NCBI GenBank assembly: GCA_038246575.1 | Contig: JBBRVU010000057.1 | Location: 1 to 21,311 of the forward strand | Direction of reading: 5' to 3' | Origin: JACCUZ01 sp038246575 | GTDB taxonomy: Bacteria > Actinomycetota > Actinomycetes > JACCUZ01 | Length of the DNA: 21,311 nt | Shown: piece by piece, positions 20,817 to 21,311 of the stretch | Numbering within the stretch: position 1 is the first letter of the stretch | Layout of the letters: every line of letters begins with the position of its first letter | Position numbers and translations under genes: made by a program | The notes under the pieces: model-generated | Told to the model about the DNA's origin: nothing | Database searches by the model: none | Seen by the model: only the letters and a program-made list of their open reading frames with translations

Positions 20817-20822
20817 TACGGT
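20817..20822 (+). promoter_or_regulatory. -10 box TACGGT, probable leaderless start of the last gene
   Basis: TACGGT followed by 6 nt and ATG at 20829. With the minus-strand TACTCT 103 bp away it would make a divergent promoter pair in the 127-nt gap between the two genes. Confidence 0.4.
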
Positions 20823-20828
20823 CCGAGG

Positions 20829-21311
20829 ATGCGAGCACCGAAGCCGACCGGCCAACCAATGGACCTGGCAGAACTTCCGCAGTACTGGCAGGTGCTCGCC
20901 CAGCTGTTCAGCGACATCGAGCGACTCCCGCCGCTCGCAGGAAGCACCACGCTGTCCGCGCGCGCGTTCGACGAGTCGCAAACCGCTGGCCGCCGCACCT
21001 ACATGGGTGTCGACAGGTACCTGAGCGTCGCCCGCGACAACCACGAGGCGTTACTCGCGCTGCTCGAGCATCACGGCGCCACGTTGTGGGCGCCGTGGAG
21101 CCTGCTCCGGCCGACCTTCGAGTCCGCCTTCTACGCGGCCTGGATTCTCGACCCGACGGAAGGTAAGGAACGCCGCTCCCGCGGTCTGCGCGTCGAGGTG
21201 CGCGACGCCTACGAGCAGCGCAACCACCGGCGCTCGTTCCGGGACATCCCTGAGGTTCGTGACCTCATCGACGCCGAGGAGAGGCGCATCGACGTCGGCT
21301 CGATGAGCACC
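20829..21311 (+). CDS. Hypothetical helical protein, 3' end beyond the window
   Basis: 161 codons are open to the window edge with no stop; partial. The protein is predicted helical, Arg/Glu-rich, with a hydrophobic conserved-looking stretch WAPWSLLRPTFESAFYAAW (87-105) followed by ILDPTEGKERRSRGLRVEVRDAYEQ. I recall similar 'RPxxExxxxAxWxLxP...ERxxRGL' segments in uncharacterised actinobacterial proteins, but cannot name a family. The ATG 20829 start is supported only by the leaderless-type -10; ATG 20859 (MDLAELPQYW) is an alternative. Divergent from the zinc-ribbon/HEPN gene. Composition returns to higher GC than in the HEPN genes. Confidence 0.65.
   Translation, partial: MRAPKPTGQPMDLAELPQYWQVLAQLFSDIERLPPLAGSTTLSARAFDESQTAGRRTYMGVDRYLSVARDNHEALLALLEHHGATLWAPWSLLRPTFESAFYAAWILDPTEGKERRSRGLRVEVRDAYEQRNHRRSFRDIPEVRDLIDAEERRIDVGSMST

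Noticed and set aside
16629..21311. CRISPR array or integrase near the tRNA border
   Set aside because: No regularly spaced repeats and no tyrosine or serine recombinase motifs found in the window.

Overview
The window is a stretch of a high-GC actinobacterial chromosome (order-level placement not possible from the sequence alone; Nocardioidales, Streptomycetales and Kineosporiales-like relatives are all plausible). The evidence is the family content (UPF0182, PPA1309 family, TIGR03624-type 'zincin_2' protein, DUF5679, YlbL-like PDZ/Lon-type protease, DUF1023 hydrolase), the frequent GTG starts, the third-position GC bias that opens long meaningless frames on the opposite strand, and several start codons lying 6-8 nt after a TANNNT -10 box, as expected for leaderless mRNAs.

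Layout. 1-2026 (+): a short helical protein, an alpha/beta hydrolase (DUF1023 type) that carries an N-terminal WXG-like helical region, and a 66-aa zinc-ribbon protein, all overlapping or nearly so. 2070-6160 (-): ABC1/AarF-like kinase, ThiF-family adenylyltransferase-like protein, M20 deacylase/peptidase and the 52-aa DUF5679 zinc ribbon, with a 15-bp perfect hairpin between the last two. 6161-6599: a 439-bp gene-free stretch holding a nested set of inverted repeats (candidate structured RNA) and a cluster of seven DnaA-box-like 9-mers, one a perfect TTATCCACA. 6600-7214 (+): YgjP-type metallopeptidase. 7201-9158 (-): NUDIX hydrolase translationally coupled to the TIGR03624 protein. 9263-10799 (+): SDR-fold NAD-binding protein lacking the usual Tyr/Lys pair, then MoaE. 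10838-11032 (-): a small membrane protein. 11277-12314 (+): PDZ/Lon-type protease. 12329-12844 (-): PPA1309 family. 12913-15897 (+): large UPF0182 membrane protein. 15907-16527 (-): membrane-anchored GNAT-like protein.

At 16629-16705 lies an initiator tRNA (C1 x U72 mismatch, three G-C pairs in the anticodon stem). Immediately downstream the character changes: two strong hairpins, an IS481-family element (about 16803-18510) whose ends carry four direct copies on the left and two inverted copies on the right of an 18-bp motif, and then an accessory stretch of visibly lower GC. That stretch encodes a 232-aa protein with an RNxxxH HEPN-type motif, a 349-aa protein with two zinc ribbons followed by a second HEPN-type RHxxxH motif, and a divergently transcribed helical protein cut off by the window end.

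Most of 1-16700 is conserved housekeeping or conserved-hypothetical actinobacterial chromosome. The places most likely to hold undescribed biology are the DnaA-box/structured-RNA intergenic region (6280-6584), the WXG-like/hydrolase pair (140-1848), the multi-repeat IS481 ends, and the two HEPN-type genes in the post-tRNA accessory region.
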